This document shows, piece by piece, positions 23,659-42,492 of a stretch of 64,000 bases of DNA (positions within the stretch are counted from its first letter, which is position 1; every line of letters starts with the position of its first letter). Location: contig JABANN010000033.1 of NCBI GenBank assembly GCA_013115125.1, forward strand, positions 1 to 64,000, written 5' to 3'. Under the pieces are notes generated by a model, which had not been told where the DNA came from, searched no databases, and was given only the letters and a program-made list of their open reading frames with translations. This stretch comes from Perkinsus olseni (taxonomy: Eukaryota > Perkinsozoa > Perkinsida). The position numbers and the translations under genes are program-made.

Positions 23659-24861
23659 TCAGCGGTAGTCCATCTGAAGCTGCAGTAAGTCACGCTTCAA
23701 CTGTTTCTCGCCCTCGACATCAGAGCCCCAGGACCTTGCCACATAGACTCTGCCGAAGGACCACTCGTCCACTTCGATGGATAGGACTCCCCTCCAGATG
23801 CCCAAATCACACGAGCAGAGTATGGCGCCAGTGAGTAGATCGGCCACTGAGATGCTACGGCCATAGTTACCTCCCAGGCATGCAAGGCGACCCTCGGAGA
23901 AGATTCGACACTCCATCACACATTTCACTGGTAGCATCCGCGCTCTACCCGGGCCCTTGCCAGGCGCTAAGGTACGGACGCAGACACCACCATCCTGATA
24001 CAAACAGCAGTAAATCAGTCGGAGACGGCCTGACCTCGGGGACTGGTAGACGTCGAAGGACCACACTCGCCAGTGTGTCTGTAGTACCTCCTCGCACCGA
24101 CCAGTGCCGCTGTGGATTCGGAAAATGGTATCGCCCACGCCACCCGAAGCGGAACCCTCATCAATCGCGAAGAGGTGTCCTTGCGAGTGCCGTAAGCACC
24201 CCCAACGACGCTTCCGAGCCGAGGAACGGCCCTGCAGCGGCATCTCAGTGGACAGGTTCACGGGGACCTGCCCAGATTGGCCCTGGTGATTAGTCCAGTA
24301 AATTGTATCAGCAGAATTGAAAAAAGCAATGCCTTGGCCGTCAGTGCACACGCCAATAGAGGTCGTCAGCGTCTGGCTGGTGACAGGTCCAAAATACCCA
24401 AAATCACAGAGGACTCTCCGGATCCCAAGATCTACAGGGCTAACAGTCACCACACTACTATTGCAGCGACCAACTAGCGACATACCCTCACCATCGGAGA
24501 GAAGGCATCCACCAAAGGCCCAGACGCCATACGCATCTGACGCATAGGCCTTGAGGCGAAGGCCCACAGGAAGCCTAGGCCTGCTGAGGTACATCCATAT
24601 GGAGTTGAGAAGCTCAGCAGGGGTCTCATGACTATCTAGGCATTTGTCAGCTAGGAGGTCCAACTCCAGTAGCTTATAATGCCGCGTACGGGACCGGGCC
24701 GCGGCGGACGTCCCGGGGCAACAGTTCCGGAGAGCGTCCAGTTCGCTCGGCAGTTCTGGAAGGAACAAAACTGTAAAAAACGAGTAAGGCAACCACGTTA
24801 CGTACGCTTGGCTCCAAACTACCCGAAGCCTATCGACCGCTCGGAGCACAAACCTGACCAT
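23659..24861 (-). CDS. Hypothetical protein, possible F-box-like N-terminus and repeat-rich C-part
   Basis: Long uninterrupted frame of 400 aa from ATG 24861 to the stop at 23659. I do not recognise a family. The N-part has hydrophobic/leucine-rich segments (LPELPSELDAL, LLADKCLD) that resemble an F-box-type helical region. The remainder shows repeated short beta-like units (WAFGGCLLSDGEG; IGVCTDGQGIAFFNS; HLFAIDEGSA; RLACLGGNYGRSISVADLLTG) with W, G and D at turns, suggesting a WD/kelch-type beta-propeller. There is no signal peptide in this model. It lies 235 bp beyond the start of STT3 on the same strand. The lack of introns is unusual for this window. The start could also be one of the internal methionines. 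Confidence 0.6.
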   Translation of the reverse strand: MVRFVLRAVDRLRVVWSQAYVTWLPYSFFTVLFLPELPSELDALRNCCPGTSAAARSRTRHYKLLELDLLADKCLDSHETPAELLNSIWMYLSRPRLPVGLRLKAYASDAYGVWAFGGCLLSDGEGMSLVGRCNSSVVTVSPVDLGIRRVLCDFGYFGPVTSQTLTTSIGVCTDGQGIAFFNSADTIYWTNHQGQSGQVPVNLSTEMPLQGRSSARKRRWGCLRHSQGHLFAIDEGSASGGVGDTIFRIHSGTGRCEEVLQTHWRVWSFDVYQSPRSGRLRLIYCCLYQDGGVCVRTLAPGKGPGRARMLPVKCVMECRIFSEGRLACLGGNYGRSISVADLLTGAILCSCDLGIWRGVLSIEVDEWSFGRVYVARSWGSDVEGEKQLKRDLLQLQMDYR

Positions 24862-25184
24862 TACTCCTTGGTAATACACTCATACTCAACAGAGGGGCTC
24901 TTCGAGCTCCATAGGAGACTGCTAGTAGTTGTAGATGACAGTGAGCAGCAGTGGTAGGGGCAGCATTTTCTACGATGAAGGGTCATCAATCAATTTACTA
25001 CCTCATGAAAACCAGGTAGTGTGACCAGCAGTACCATAAGTCAATTCAATTTCTCCCTTCATTCGCGACAACTGGCATGTTACATCATAGCTCAGTGATA
25101 ATACGCTGTATACTGGTCGCGGGCACAAGCTCGCGAGTTAAATTGCAGAATTGGTGAAATATTATAATCATCCAAAAACCCTTA
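24862..25184. other. Spacer between PLB-like gene and propeller-like gene
   Basis: 323 bp, no gene seen. It contains a short inverted repeat around ctacctcatgaaaaccaggtag (about 25000-25020). Confidence 0.45.
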
Positions 25185-27609
25185 TCACAGTACCACTGAG
25201 GTGTCTGAGTTCGCCAACGACTCCTCCGGGCTAGCAGCGGCAGCCTCGGCAGCCGCGGGCGCTCCCTGCCCGACCTCGTACTCGATCCCAGCAGCATGGG
25301 TAGCCGAATACTCGAGCCACGGGAACTCCCAGCGATCAGGCATGCCCCAGTGGGCAACACTCTCGCCAGTATAGGTGGTCCATTGGAAGGGGTCTGTCCC
25401 TTGACCAAAGGCTGGGGCGCTGACCATCAGCACTCGGCTATCCTGTTCTAGTAGGGAAGAGCTGGTAACCTTGCAGTCGATAGCACCATAAGCCTTAACT
25501 GGACCACATGCTTGGTAGTCACTGTCACTTCTAGGTTGATACGGTAGGTCGTATCTGATGACGAAGCTGTCGGCTCAGCGCAGCAGGGGTAAGCTAACTC
25601 AAAGTAAGGATGCATCAAGTCCACAAGGAGAGCGCGAATCCTCACGATGGCGAAGAGTGTCTATCACGCTTACGACTACCCTCAGAAGCCTACCTGCCGG
25701 CAATAGCGTTTTTGGGGCAGTTCTCGGAGAGAGGGTCGGTCTTCCAATGGTTCGAAGTCATAATTCTCATCATGCTTTCAGTATCATTGACCATGCCCTG
25801 CCACTCGCGGAAGAGGCGAGCACGAGGGCAGTCATCGTACTGGTACCACTGACCGTGTTCCAATGCAGCCCGTGTGTAACCGCCAACCTGCAGCAGCAGC
25901 AACAACAAGCTGGGAACACTGCGCTCAAGTGCCTCTACTACGTCTTGTATGTTCTTGAAGTACGGCCTGTTGTAGCTTGCCCAGTAGCCCTTCTCCTCGA
26001 GTTTGGCGGTCATATCCTTGGCAACGATGAGGCCGGGCATTTGCTCGACGAGCCAGAAGGTCCCATCAGCCATCGGGCCGACCCTCCTGCCGTCGTTCCA
26101 TCGACGGAATTGATTGAAGTCAACTATCATCCACTGGTTATTATACGTACCGCTATTATGACGCGAGAAGGTGCTGTACCTGAGAACCGTAATCAGAGGG
26201 TACCGCAAATTTCCCAACTTACCAGTCCCGTCCGCCGGCGGCCATTAGAGTGGCAACAACGCTACGTATAACCGTAGTTACACTTAAGGGTCGGACCTTC
26301 TTCTGCAGTAGCCTGACGGACACAGACTCTGTTGTGGTCTCTGTGATGGCCAGCTGGGTATCATGAGTCTGAAGGCCAAAGGCGTAAGGGAGGGGAAGGC
26401 GATACCCGCCACCCTCTCACGATAAGCCAGTCGTCAGTAGAACTGAAGTAGCCTGGGTAGCTGCTCATGGACAGATGCCTGCTTCTAATGGAAGAGTGTT
26501 GTACGTGAGGGAAGGAGAAGGACTTGTACACCCGCAGCATCTCCGTGTACGTCGTCCAAGTATTGTGGGATACCTACGCCACAATCTCGCAAGGCGCCCC
26601 CACCCTCGGTGGTATTACAATGAGATCATCGTGCGTTAATTTAATTAATGCACTGCATTTTGTCTCCTCGGCCATGGGGTATCTTGAGATCCTCAAAGGG
26701 TCCTCCTTCTGCACCTCGGTAGTCACAGCAGACTCGATCTCCCCAATCTCCGAGTTAGAGTTCAGCTCGTAAAGCACCAGGAACGTCACCGGCATATACG
26801 CCCAGGACCTGAGGGCATCACCGCTGCGTCCCCCGAGATGGCTGCGAGTGCCCTGACTACTCATAGCCGACTTCCTTGTCCCGTATGGCATGCTGCTGCC
26901 GACGGACTAGGCCCTCCATCATACCATCCAATCGAGCCAACTGCATCCTTACGTTGAACCAGAACGGGTCATCCCCATGCTTTTCAGCGGCCTGAGGAAG
27001 CAACACCACAAGACTACACTGCGCCTCCTGCAGACCGCCTACCTGCTCTCTCATGAACATATACTGGGAGTTAAGAAAGGTGTAAGCCCGCGGGTCCCTT
27101 CTCGGCTTGGACCATATCATGTTATACATGTGCTGTATGACACGCCGACAGGTGAGGTACCTGTATCGCAGACAGTACACTACCCGTCACGTTGGGCTGG
27201 TGTTGCTGACCCTTCGACGAGACCCATGGCATAGAAGTAGTCTCGGTCTGTTGCTCCTGGATGGTGGTTCGTGCTGATCACTAGACGGCCAGTTCCCGTC
27301 GTTTCCTGAGGAAGGAGGGTGGGTTTTGAGGAGTCGTGCCGAATAGCACCCCACCTGTGTGTCCATCCACGTCGCGTTAACGAGCCCGGCCTGTAAATCA
27401 CGCGCTCCGTTAGTTGCCAGCTCGATACTACCGTCGGCCAGACTTCTACGCTTGACAGAGAAAAGGTCGGGCTGATGATGATCTCCCGTTCCAGGTGGGT
27501 GGTTTGCCTCTAATGAGACGAGTGCGATCGAGGAGTCCTCGATGAGAGGTGGCGGGGCCTCACTGGCGCAAAGGAAGAGAAGTGACGCGAGTGAGTGGAA
27601 GAGCCGCAT
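25185..27609 (-). CDS. Phospholipase B-like / lama-type lysosomal hydrolase
   Basis: Member of the phospholipase B-like (PLBD) N-terminal-nucleophile family, normally in lysosomes or secreted, thought to cleave acyl chains or amides. The ATG at 27609 encodes a signal peptide, MRLFHSLASLLFLCAS. Further segments: an N-terminal domain with SLEANHPPG and SLADGSIELATNGA; FLNSQYMFMREQVGG; the nucleophile region KCSALIKLTHDDLIV, with the expected Cys, followed after an intron by THNTWTTYTEMLRVYKSF; NNQWMIVDFNQF; FWLVEQMPGLI; KGYWASYNRPYF; DDCPRARLFREWQG; and a C-terminal HWGMPDRWEFPWLEY. Several short introns are present and exact junctions were not all resolved. An alanine-rich tail (GAPAAAEAAAASPEE) follows the conserved end. 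Confidence 0.88.
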
Positions 27610-28360
27610 TGGAGAGGTAGAGGGCAACTCAGAATATAAATATCATCAGCAGGGACGGATGGGCTATACTGTAGGGTGTCTGCGAGCGTCGGATAGAGGC
27701 TTCGAGCTGCTATACGGTATAGTAGGCCTCGTACCACTAGCGGCCTCTCCCGTATAGCGGATGGCCATCACTACAGCGGAGTACAGTGGTCACGGTATGA
27801 TGCTGAGTAGAATAGTTGTTGGAAGAAAGCCTATCGTGTCAGTAAGGCATTTCGAACCTCCCAAGGCGTAAAGAGCTCACCGCCCAGACTTGCCAACAGG
27901 CAACAATCATCCGAGATACCGCCTGCAATGAATACAGTATACCCGAGCCGATAAGCAACGTTGCTGATCGGTCGCAGGTCGACTGGCGTGCGCGATATTT
28001 CGTGGCGCACCTCTCCACGTCTCGAGAACGACCGCGAGTCACCTCACAAGAACAACCTTCGCGGCTTATCGGGTCATTATCATTAATTTCATCAGCACCA
28101 GACTGCGCTGTTCTCGCCAGGGCGATTCCACATCCAGCAAATAATGCCATCAGCTGCCCCGTCCTTCGTTGATTGCGTTCGATGGGCCGATCGTAGGCTC
28201 CCATCCATGCACTGTTCGAGCACTCTCTTATTCACTTACTGTAACTCGCCCACGGAAGATGTTCTTTGGTCGTTGAGTCTCTGTAGTGACAGTGGTAGAA
28301 GGCATCGGTACCACTAGTCTCTCTCCGGCAGTCAATTTAATTCGATCGTACCCCTTCGTA
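27610..28360. other. Divergent intergenic region (PLB-like / CCCH)
   Basis: 750 bp between two divergently transcribed genes, so it should hold both promoters. Short frames at 27839-28204 show no features. No motif can be named. Confidence 0.5.
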
Positions 28361-29290
28361 ATGAAGCGCTCTACGGACCCTGTCTCGGCCGATGCGGTTT
28401 CACCTGAGAAGAAAGCTCGAGGCGACGAACCAGAGCCAGCTGACGACGGGCATGCTGGTAATAACAACGTGAAAGAGGATGGCCGCGCTAGCGCTGTGTT
28501 GAACCACTCGCATTTCGTGGCGCCTGGATTTGTAGCATGGCCGTGCCGGAAGGGGCTTTGATGGCGTTAGGCCTTTTCGCTGTTAGATACCATCGGTGCC
28601 TTGTTCGTGGAAGACGCCGAAGGGTCTCTACCGGTGCAGTCAGAAGCTTCTCCTGCTACTGAGGAGAGCCCTTCTCAAGCCCGACCGGCCTCGGCAGTAT
28701 CTTCACAACCGTCCTCTCCAGAACAGGAGCCCTTGGATTTCCATGAGCCAGCGCCAGTATGCCACTTCTTCGCCAAAGGTGAGCTTCGAGCTAAGATTCT
28801 CGGCTCCAAAGTTGCATGAGCAGGTATGTGCCGCAACGGCACTTCCTGTCCCTTCCGACACGACCCCAAGAGAATAGTGTGCACTTACTTTCTACACGGC
28901 AACTGTCGCAATGGCACCTCTTGTCGGTTCTCCCATGAGTTGCCCGGCGCGAAGGACTCTGTGGCAGAGGAAGCTCCCGATGGGCCTCCGCCCGATGTAT
29001 GCAAGTAGGTGATGCAGCAAGGATTGGGTGACATCATCCGACCTCTTAGATTCTTCTGGCACGGTAATTGTCGAGCTGGAAGCAGTTGCCGATGGCGACA
29101 TGTTAAGGCCCCCTCTGCGCTCTCGGCGGCACCGCGGCCCAACCTACCTGCGAAATCGGATCCGTCCGTTTCCGAGCGTGCCAAGGCGTTGCTACAGCGG
29201 CACTCTATTTCTCGTATAGCACACGAGAGTGGGGCCTCGGAGGTGGTAGTGAAAGCTCGGGGTGCGGCTAGTAAACCGGTACAGCGATAA
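28361..29290 (+). CDS. Triple CCCH zinc-finger RNA-binding protein
   Basis: Starts MKRSTDPVSADAVSPEKKAR (28361), with a nuclear-localisation-like basic patch. A disordered acidic/SP-rich region then leads to three tandem CCCH fingers of spacing C-x7-C-x5-C-x3-H: CHFFAKGMCRNGTSCPFRH, CTYFLHGNCRNGTSCRFSH and CKFFWHGNCRAGSSCRWRH. Fingers 1 and 3 are each split by an intron after the fourth or second residue respectively (donors gtgagcttc and gtaggtgat); reading across them restores the motif. The stop is at 29288. The intron between the first exon and the region at about 28600 is not resolved exactly. Likely roles are mRNA processing, stability or translation control; the targets are unknown. 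Confidence 0.82.
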
Positions 29291-29491
29291 CGTTATTCTC
29301 ACCTCTATCATTGAATGTTTCGACGATGTATTATGCCTTCGATGAGTGCGCTGTGTTGGACGCTGGGGAGAGACACATGCGTGAGGACCAGTGCTCCACC
29401 CCAGTGAAAAGGTCTGGTGGAGGGCGGTATCTTGGAGTTTGCAGTATGGCGGGGTCCATGAGGGCATGTGAGTTGAATGTAGTTATTGTAA

Positions 29492-31221
29492 ATGGGCAAT
29501 CACTTCTGCAGTAAGGGAAAGCCGGACTCAGAGGCAGATCCCCCACCGCCACCGGAGAGCAGCCAGCACGTAATGTCTCCTACTCCAGACCCTTCGGTAG
29601 TGAGCTCCTTGCAGTTGGGCGTACCATCAACGCTGTCGGATACGGTAGCAGCAACCGCTGGAACGTCCCTTCCTCCGGCCCCGGTGACGATAGAGGTCGG
29701 CAGTCCGATAAGCGAGCGCGACTCTTCCCCATCAGCGAGAGGTGTGGTCGATGACGAGGAGGTGAGCTGCTAGTGCTAGCTCGTGTCCAGAGGCTCATGT
29801 TGGTTATGTTCAGGAGGAAGAGCATAGAATTACGGTACAGAAGTCGGCTGGGCGGCGCGCTGGAGTGTCGGCAGAGGCCTGTACGGTAGAGCGGATGGAC
29901 AGCTGGCGTGCCCCTGAGTATCACAAGACGGCCAAGGAGGTCGAGGCTATCAAGAGCATACTGGCATCGAGCGAGAATGACAAACGACAGGTGATGATGG
30001 TGACACGGTGGGGGTGTGGGTAGGTGGCATTGTTTGAAGATTCTCTTTGGCCACCTTCGTGATCGTGAAATGGAGAAGGTCATCCTTGCCATGCGCAGGA
30101 AGGATGTCACTAAAGGCGAGAGCGTCATTCGGCAGGTCGGTAGCTAGTGTGGACCCAACGCTCATATTCATCAATGGTCTCGTTCAGGGTGACTTCGGCG
30201 ATGCCTTCTATATTGTCGAAGAAGGCACGTTCGACATCTTTGTTAAACGAGGGGATAAGGAGCCAGTGAAGGTGATGGTCTCTATCCCTGCTATACTTGG
30301 TGAGTTGATTTCATGACCAGGTCATGGAGTGCGGCCCGGGATCGTCCTTCGGCGAGCTAGCGCTGATGTACAACGCCCCTCGGGCTGCTACTGTGACAGC
30401 GACTTCAGATGCTAAGCTATGGTAGGAAGGGGCCTCTTGTTGGTAGCGTATTGCCGGTGATAGGGGCTTGGATAGAGACTGTTTCCAACTGATGGTTGTC
30501 ACAAGCGAGAACACGAAGAAGAAGGAGTACGAGGCCTTCCTTGAGAAGGTCCCAATACTGGCCGACCTGAACAAGTAGAAGAACACAGGGGCCGCGAAGG
30601 GCTAGCGTGAGGTACGATGTTGCAGGTACGAGCTCTCCCAGCTATCGGATATGCTGACCTCTGAAGTGTTCAAGAGTGGCGAGGTCATTGTGGAGCAAGG
30701 AGACGTATCAGGAGACAAGTGATAAGCGGATTTGTGGAGGGCTGTTCGCGGATTGATCGTGACTTTGTAGGTTCTATATTCTGGAGGGCGGCGAGTGCAA
30801 TGCTTACATGTCCGGGCAAGAAGGTGAAGTTGAGGTAGTCGATCCGATGGCTGGTCTTCCTCCTCTGTAGTAGCTCTTCAACTCATGCTAGGTCAAGCGG
30901 TATACGACCCCTGGGGAGTACTTCGGAGAGATCGCTCTGCTCAAGCCCGGGGAGCCACGGAAGGCAACCATCAAAGCTGGCGCAGCAGGATGTCATGTAG
31001 GGGCTTAGTAAAGGGCGGATTCAAGCAGCTGCTGTTGATAGGTCCTGTCTGTCGGGCGAGAGGACTTCAACCGTGTGCTTGGTCCGATTACGGATGTCCT
31101 GAGGAAGAATGCAAGCAAGTACCCCTCTTACAAGGACTTCCTCACCGTCGATGACGACCACCCTGCTGCCGCTGCTGCTGTTGATAGTACCGATGACCAG
31201 TTGGCTGGTTCTCGGATATGA
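29492..31221 (+). CDS. cAMP-dependent protein kinase regulatory subunit
   Basis: PKA-R: holds the catalytic subunit inactive until cyclic nucleotide binds. It begins [18 protein letters not shown], a canonical N-myristoylation (Gly2) plus adjacent Cys, so probably membrane-tethered rather than dimerised through a docking domain. A disordered P/S-rich stretch follows. Then comes the inhibitor site [11 protein letters not shown], a pseudosubstrate with Ala/Gly at the P-site (type I logic). CNB domain A has the phosphate-binding cassette [21 protein letters not shown] domain B has GGECNAY and the cassette [19 protein letters not shown]. The C-terminal helix is [19 protein letters not shown], with the stop at 31219-31221. 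At least six short introns are needed. The Ala after the cassette Arg favours cAMP over cGMP in both sites (family knowledge). No kinase domain follows, so this is not PKG. Confidence 0.9.
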
Positions 31222-31610
31222 TTTTCCCTGCTTCAATGCCCAATGATGAGGCCCCCTCCTCGTTGCTTGCGTGTTCCACCGCGGCCTGTATATTTTATGG
31301 TTTTCCCTTTCCGCTCACCTTTTTGTCAATACTATCTTGATGGTCGCGAAGCTTGGAATTACGGCCTTCGCCGCCCTGCGTTCTGCGGTGGCTCGAGTTG
31401 GCATTGGGAGCAGCACTACGTCAAATATTGGTATTAGTTTAATAATCGACCAGTAGAAGATCTCACGTTACACTTGCTGTGGCCTTGTGCTCTAACCTTC
31501 ATTATCTTTTTATTAATGCTAAATTCACCGCAGGGAGCTGCTTGCGTTGGGGGGTCCTCGATGGGGGCTGGTGTGGAGCACCGTTGTAGCTTCTTCCGCC
31601 AGTGAGGGTC
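31222..31610. other. Spacer between PKA-R and the KH/SR gene
   Basis: 389 bp with no supported gene; it includes the putative promoter of the KH/SR gene. Confidence 0.5.
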
Positions 31611-34600
31611 ATGTCTCGCTCTCGCTCCCGCACTCCCGCCAGTAGTGGCAGGTCGGCGTCTAGATCCTCTTCCAGGTCTAGGTCGAAGTCTAGGTAATAT
31701 TTATATTTGCCTCAACTCCCGCTGCTAACTGATGGGGGCGCTCTTCAGGTCAAGCTCGGTGTCCTCTGCGGCTTCGGACCCTGGAGCGGAAGGCCTGTCG
31801 GTGATCAAAGTCCAGTCTGACGAGGCAGCATTGGTACTTGGTCGTGGAGGAAGCACTAAGCGGAAGTTGGAGAACGCTGCTGACTGCGATATCGAACTCG
31901 TCAACACCGGTAGGACGGAGTGTGTTCGCTTCGCTCCGCTTTTTATATGTCGCCGTTTTGTCAGAAAACGGTGATTCTAATGTGGAACTCCGCGGACCGG
32001 CTCGCAATCGAGAGCTGGGTCGCGACTATATCTGCTTCCTTCTTCTTAATAAGAAGAACGAGCCGCTCAAGTTGAACCCCGAAGACCGTGAGGACTGCAG
32101 CTGGATCGATGTAGTTCACGCAGGCTCGAGCAGAACGAGCGTACCCTGCTTTTCTCAGGTCCCTCAGGATACCATCGGTTATGTGACGGGTCGTGAGAGG
32201 TCGACCCTCCATGCTCTTGAGGAGGAGACTGAGACGCTGATGTTCTTCCAAGGTAGTTCAGAAACAGAGTGCAGCTGACGAGGACGTTGTTTTTTGGTAG
32301 ACAAGGACATCGGGGGATCGGGTCCTCGAGTTAGAGGCCAACAAGATGAGATAGAGAAGCTCATCATACTTGGACCTACGCGTGGCAGGCGCATCGCCCA
32401 GTTGAAAGTAAGGGGAACGCGGCCTTCTTGTGTATGGTCTCTGCCGTCGTGTCATTTTCTCGTCTGATTTGATGTAGGTCGTTTTGGATGTCATTATCGC
32501 TGTTTGTTGTCAGTTGATGTCAGCCATCGAGTCCAAGTCCCCTGGCTTCTTCCTCGACCATCGCAACAGATGGAATCTGGATGACACTTACGGAGGAAAG
32601 CTGGGCCTGACAACGGTGAAGATGTAGGGGAGATGCACTCGATGTGCTTAAGGCATTTGGCTTTCCTTTACAGGACAGAGGCACAGTTCACTTATGCTCT
32701 GGGAAGGCGCGGTGCAACTCGGAAGAAGTTGGAGAGGGCGAGTGGAGCGATAATTGAGTAGGTTCGGGTACGTCACTAGGATGGGGATGAAGGCACGAAA
32801 GCCGCTGGAAGAGTGGTGGCTGCTGCCATCGCGCGCGCCATCTTGATCGATTTGTCCGTCAGTGGAGTCTAAGTCGATCGGTGATTTAAAACGTGCACTG
32901 GAAATTGGAGAGGAATGAATCGGGAGATGGCGATGGCCGAAGCAGACAGGAGTTCGCTGATGATGGAAGAGATGCTCTGTCGCGAAGAGAACCTGATCAA
33001 TCCGAAAAGCTGAACATGAAGCAGCCCTTTGGCTCCGCGTCGTGGTCGTCGTGAAGAACTGTCGAGAAAAGGAGTAGTCCAAGAAATGAGGAGGGGCTCA
33101 TGATGAAATGATCGATCATCACCACTATCCTCACCGAAAATGGGAAAGCTTTTGAAGGAGAAGGTGCGACAGTAAAATATCTCCCGTCTTAGCGGAGCGA
33201 CGCAGGGGAATTTCAGAGAGGAGCACCTAGTGGTTATCAGTCGAAGAGCGAAACAGATGTCCTCATTCCTCAGGTATATCGGATACACCGCGTTCATATC
33301 CGGTACCAAGACCGAGAGGCGTCGAGGCAGAGACTACCTTAACTTCCTGCTGGATCAAAGGGAAGGAGAGGTGGGAGTGTGGACGATATTCGGCATCGTC
33401 CCTAGTCGTGGTTCAGGTGAACGTTAATTTGGACGGCCGTGAGGATGTGACGGCGGTTGAGACCCCGGAGGAGTATATCGGCTTCATCACGGGTCATAAG
33501 GGCAGCGAGCTTCGATCTATCGAGGAGCGTACCGGCACCTTCTGCTTCGTGGATGGTTGTGACCAGAGCTTCGTGAGAGACGACGGCCCCTGGTGGGGTA
33601 AGGGGAAGGGGTGGGGCAAAGGCAAGGGGAAGGGCTACTCGAGCTGGCGTGACGATAGAGAGAGAGCTCGTCGGCGCCCGAGGGATGGGCCTCCTCCGAG
33701 ACTGTTGATATTCTGTTATGACTCGAGGAGAAGGGATGACGCAGAGGAGATGGTTAGGGATAGGATTCATAGGAAGATCGAACAGGATAAGGAAAGGGGT
33801 AATACTATTGATTGGCTTCGTCTGCTAGGAAGGTGTCTTTCGTAGGTAAGGGCGGCTTACAACGCCCCTTCTTGAATCGTCACAGCAACCCTGAGATCGA
33901 GACGAAGCGTCGCGAGCGCTTGGGTCTGCCGTCCATCGAGGAAGAGGATGCTATGCTAGCCAAGCAGAAGGCTGAGCAGGAGGCTAAGGAGCGCGAACGA
34001 AAGGAGGCTAGAGAACAGCGAGAGGCGGCCGCGCGCAGATCTAGGAGCGGCTCTAGACGTCGATCTCGCTCGCCCGATGACAGATCTCCTGGGGAGCGCA
34101 AGAGGAGGCGTTCTAGATCGGAGAGTGGCAGACGATCCAGGTCGGGCAGTCGCAGGCGGTCGGTGTCGCGCAGTGGAGGAAGAAGGAGCGACAGGTCTCT
34201 GTCTCGCCGAAGATCTCCTCGTGAAGGGCGTGAAGATGACAGAGGACGTAGTCCCCTGTCGGTCGATAGAGAGAGTCCGAAGCCGAGGTCGCCGAGGGCT
34301 GAAGATTCGCCTGCTAAGAACGGGAAGGCGCCTCCTTCCGACGGTGGTGACGTAGAGCCAATGTCCCCTCCGAAGAAATCTCGTGAGAGGTCAGCCAGTC
34401 CAGTGGACGAGCGCAGATCGATTCGCCGCCGGAGTGTCTCCAGAAGCGGAGATAGGAGACGTAGTCGATCGAGATCGGAGTCAGAGCGCAGGTCCAGCAG
34501 GAGGAGAGGATCGAGCCCGAGGGACCGCCGTGGCAGGTAGTAGAGGCTCTCAAGCTTGTGATGCCTAGAAGTCTTCCTCGTAGCGTCATTCTCTCTCGTG

Positions 34601-34765
34601 TTGGCGACAGGCTGAAGTCGATAGCAGTTTTATGTGCTTGCTTTCAGGGATCATCGTTCCCGCAGTCGTGAGGGTCGTTACCGTCGTCCCCGCTCGTCAT
34701 CTCGCGATCGCTCTCGTCGTTCGAGGCGGGACAGAAGTGATTCAAGAGACCGCAGTAGGAGATAA
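31611..34765 (+). CDS. Multi-KH, SR-rich RNA-binding protein
   Basis: Long multi-exon gene. The first exon is a compact RS domain starting MSRSRSRTPASSGRS. Repeated KH-like units follow: IKVQSDEAALVLGRGGSTKR with KLENAADCDIELVNT; IGYVTGRERSTLHALEEETE; ALGRRGATRKKLERASGAII; and YIGFITGHKGSELRSIEERT. Each has the GxxG-type loop (GRGG, GRER, GRRG, GHKG). Between the last KH and the tail is a glycine/lysine run, WWGKGKGWGKGKGKG. The C-terminal 250 residues are a charged helix (LPSIEEEDAMLAKQKAEQEA) followed by a long RS/RG domain ending in SRDRSRRR. The last intron (donor gtagtagag, acceptor gctttcag) restores the RS frame to the stop at 34763. It is probably a nuclear splicing regulator or exon-definition factor. 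Internal exon ends are approximate, and two genes cannot be fully excluded. Confidence 0.75.
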
Positions 34766-35158
34766 AGGCTGAGTGCACTCGAAGGCTGCATCTGAACAGA
34801 ACTGTCGTCTACTTCCCACCTGTTTTTGATATCTCCCTTATTAACGTAATGATAGGAACTAGTATGATGCCCTCCCGAAGGAGGGCGTGCAGATGGTTAT
34901 GGTCGTTTGAGTAGCATTATTTGAGGAGTATGATCTCTATGATCGATGAGCCTTAACTAGATCTAGTCAATGTTAGTGGTCTCATGTCTGCCTTGAGTTC
35001 AGTCAATGTCAATACGTGTAATAGAGTACCGTTTAGGACCGGCTCCCACGTCCTAGGTGTTTCGCTACGTTACCATCAGTGCCGCTGACGTTGTTGGTGC
35101 CACACTCAAGGGGACAGCCTTGGTAGAGTCCGTGTTTGCTTCAGTTGACCTGTCCACT
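34766..35158. other. Spacer between KH/SR gene and methionine synthase
   Basis: 393 bp, no gene seen. The inverted tract gatgccctcccgaaggagggcgtgc (about 34866) is a short hairpin just downstream of the KH/SR stop. The methionine synthase promoter is expected here. Confidence 0.5.
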
Positions 35159-42204
<7,046 letters not shown>

Positions 42205-42492
42205 ACGTCGTCCTCCCTGGATGGTGACGTAGTATATTAGTTGCTATCTACGCTCGTATCAGCTTTACGCAATTCTGATTCACAGTGTAGCTCTTAGTTT
42301 TTTTATGTTTATCATGTTTCCTGAAAACAGAAGGGCTAAGTGTTGACCTCGATGTATCGACGGCAACGACTGATCGGTAAAATGCGATGCCTACAAGAGA
42401 CGACGTCTCTAAGCTGTGGCTTGAGGTGTAAACCGTGCGGTACCATTCTGCAAGATATGCTTTCGAAATATTATTAGTTTTGATTTCCTCTC
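42205..42492. other. Spacer between methionine synthase and cap methyltransferase
   Basis: 288 bp without coding signal; it contains a T-run (gtttttttatg, about 42297). Confidence 0.5.
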
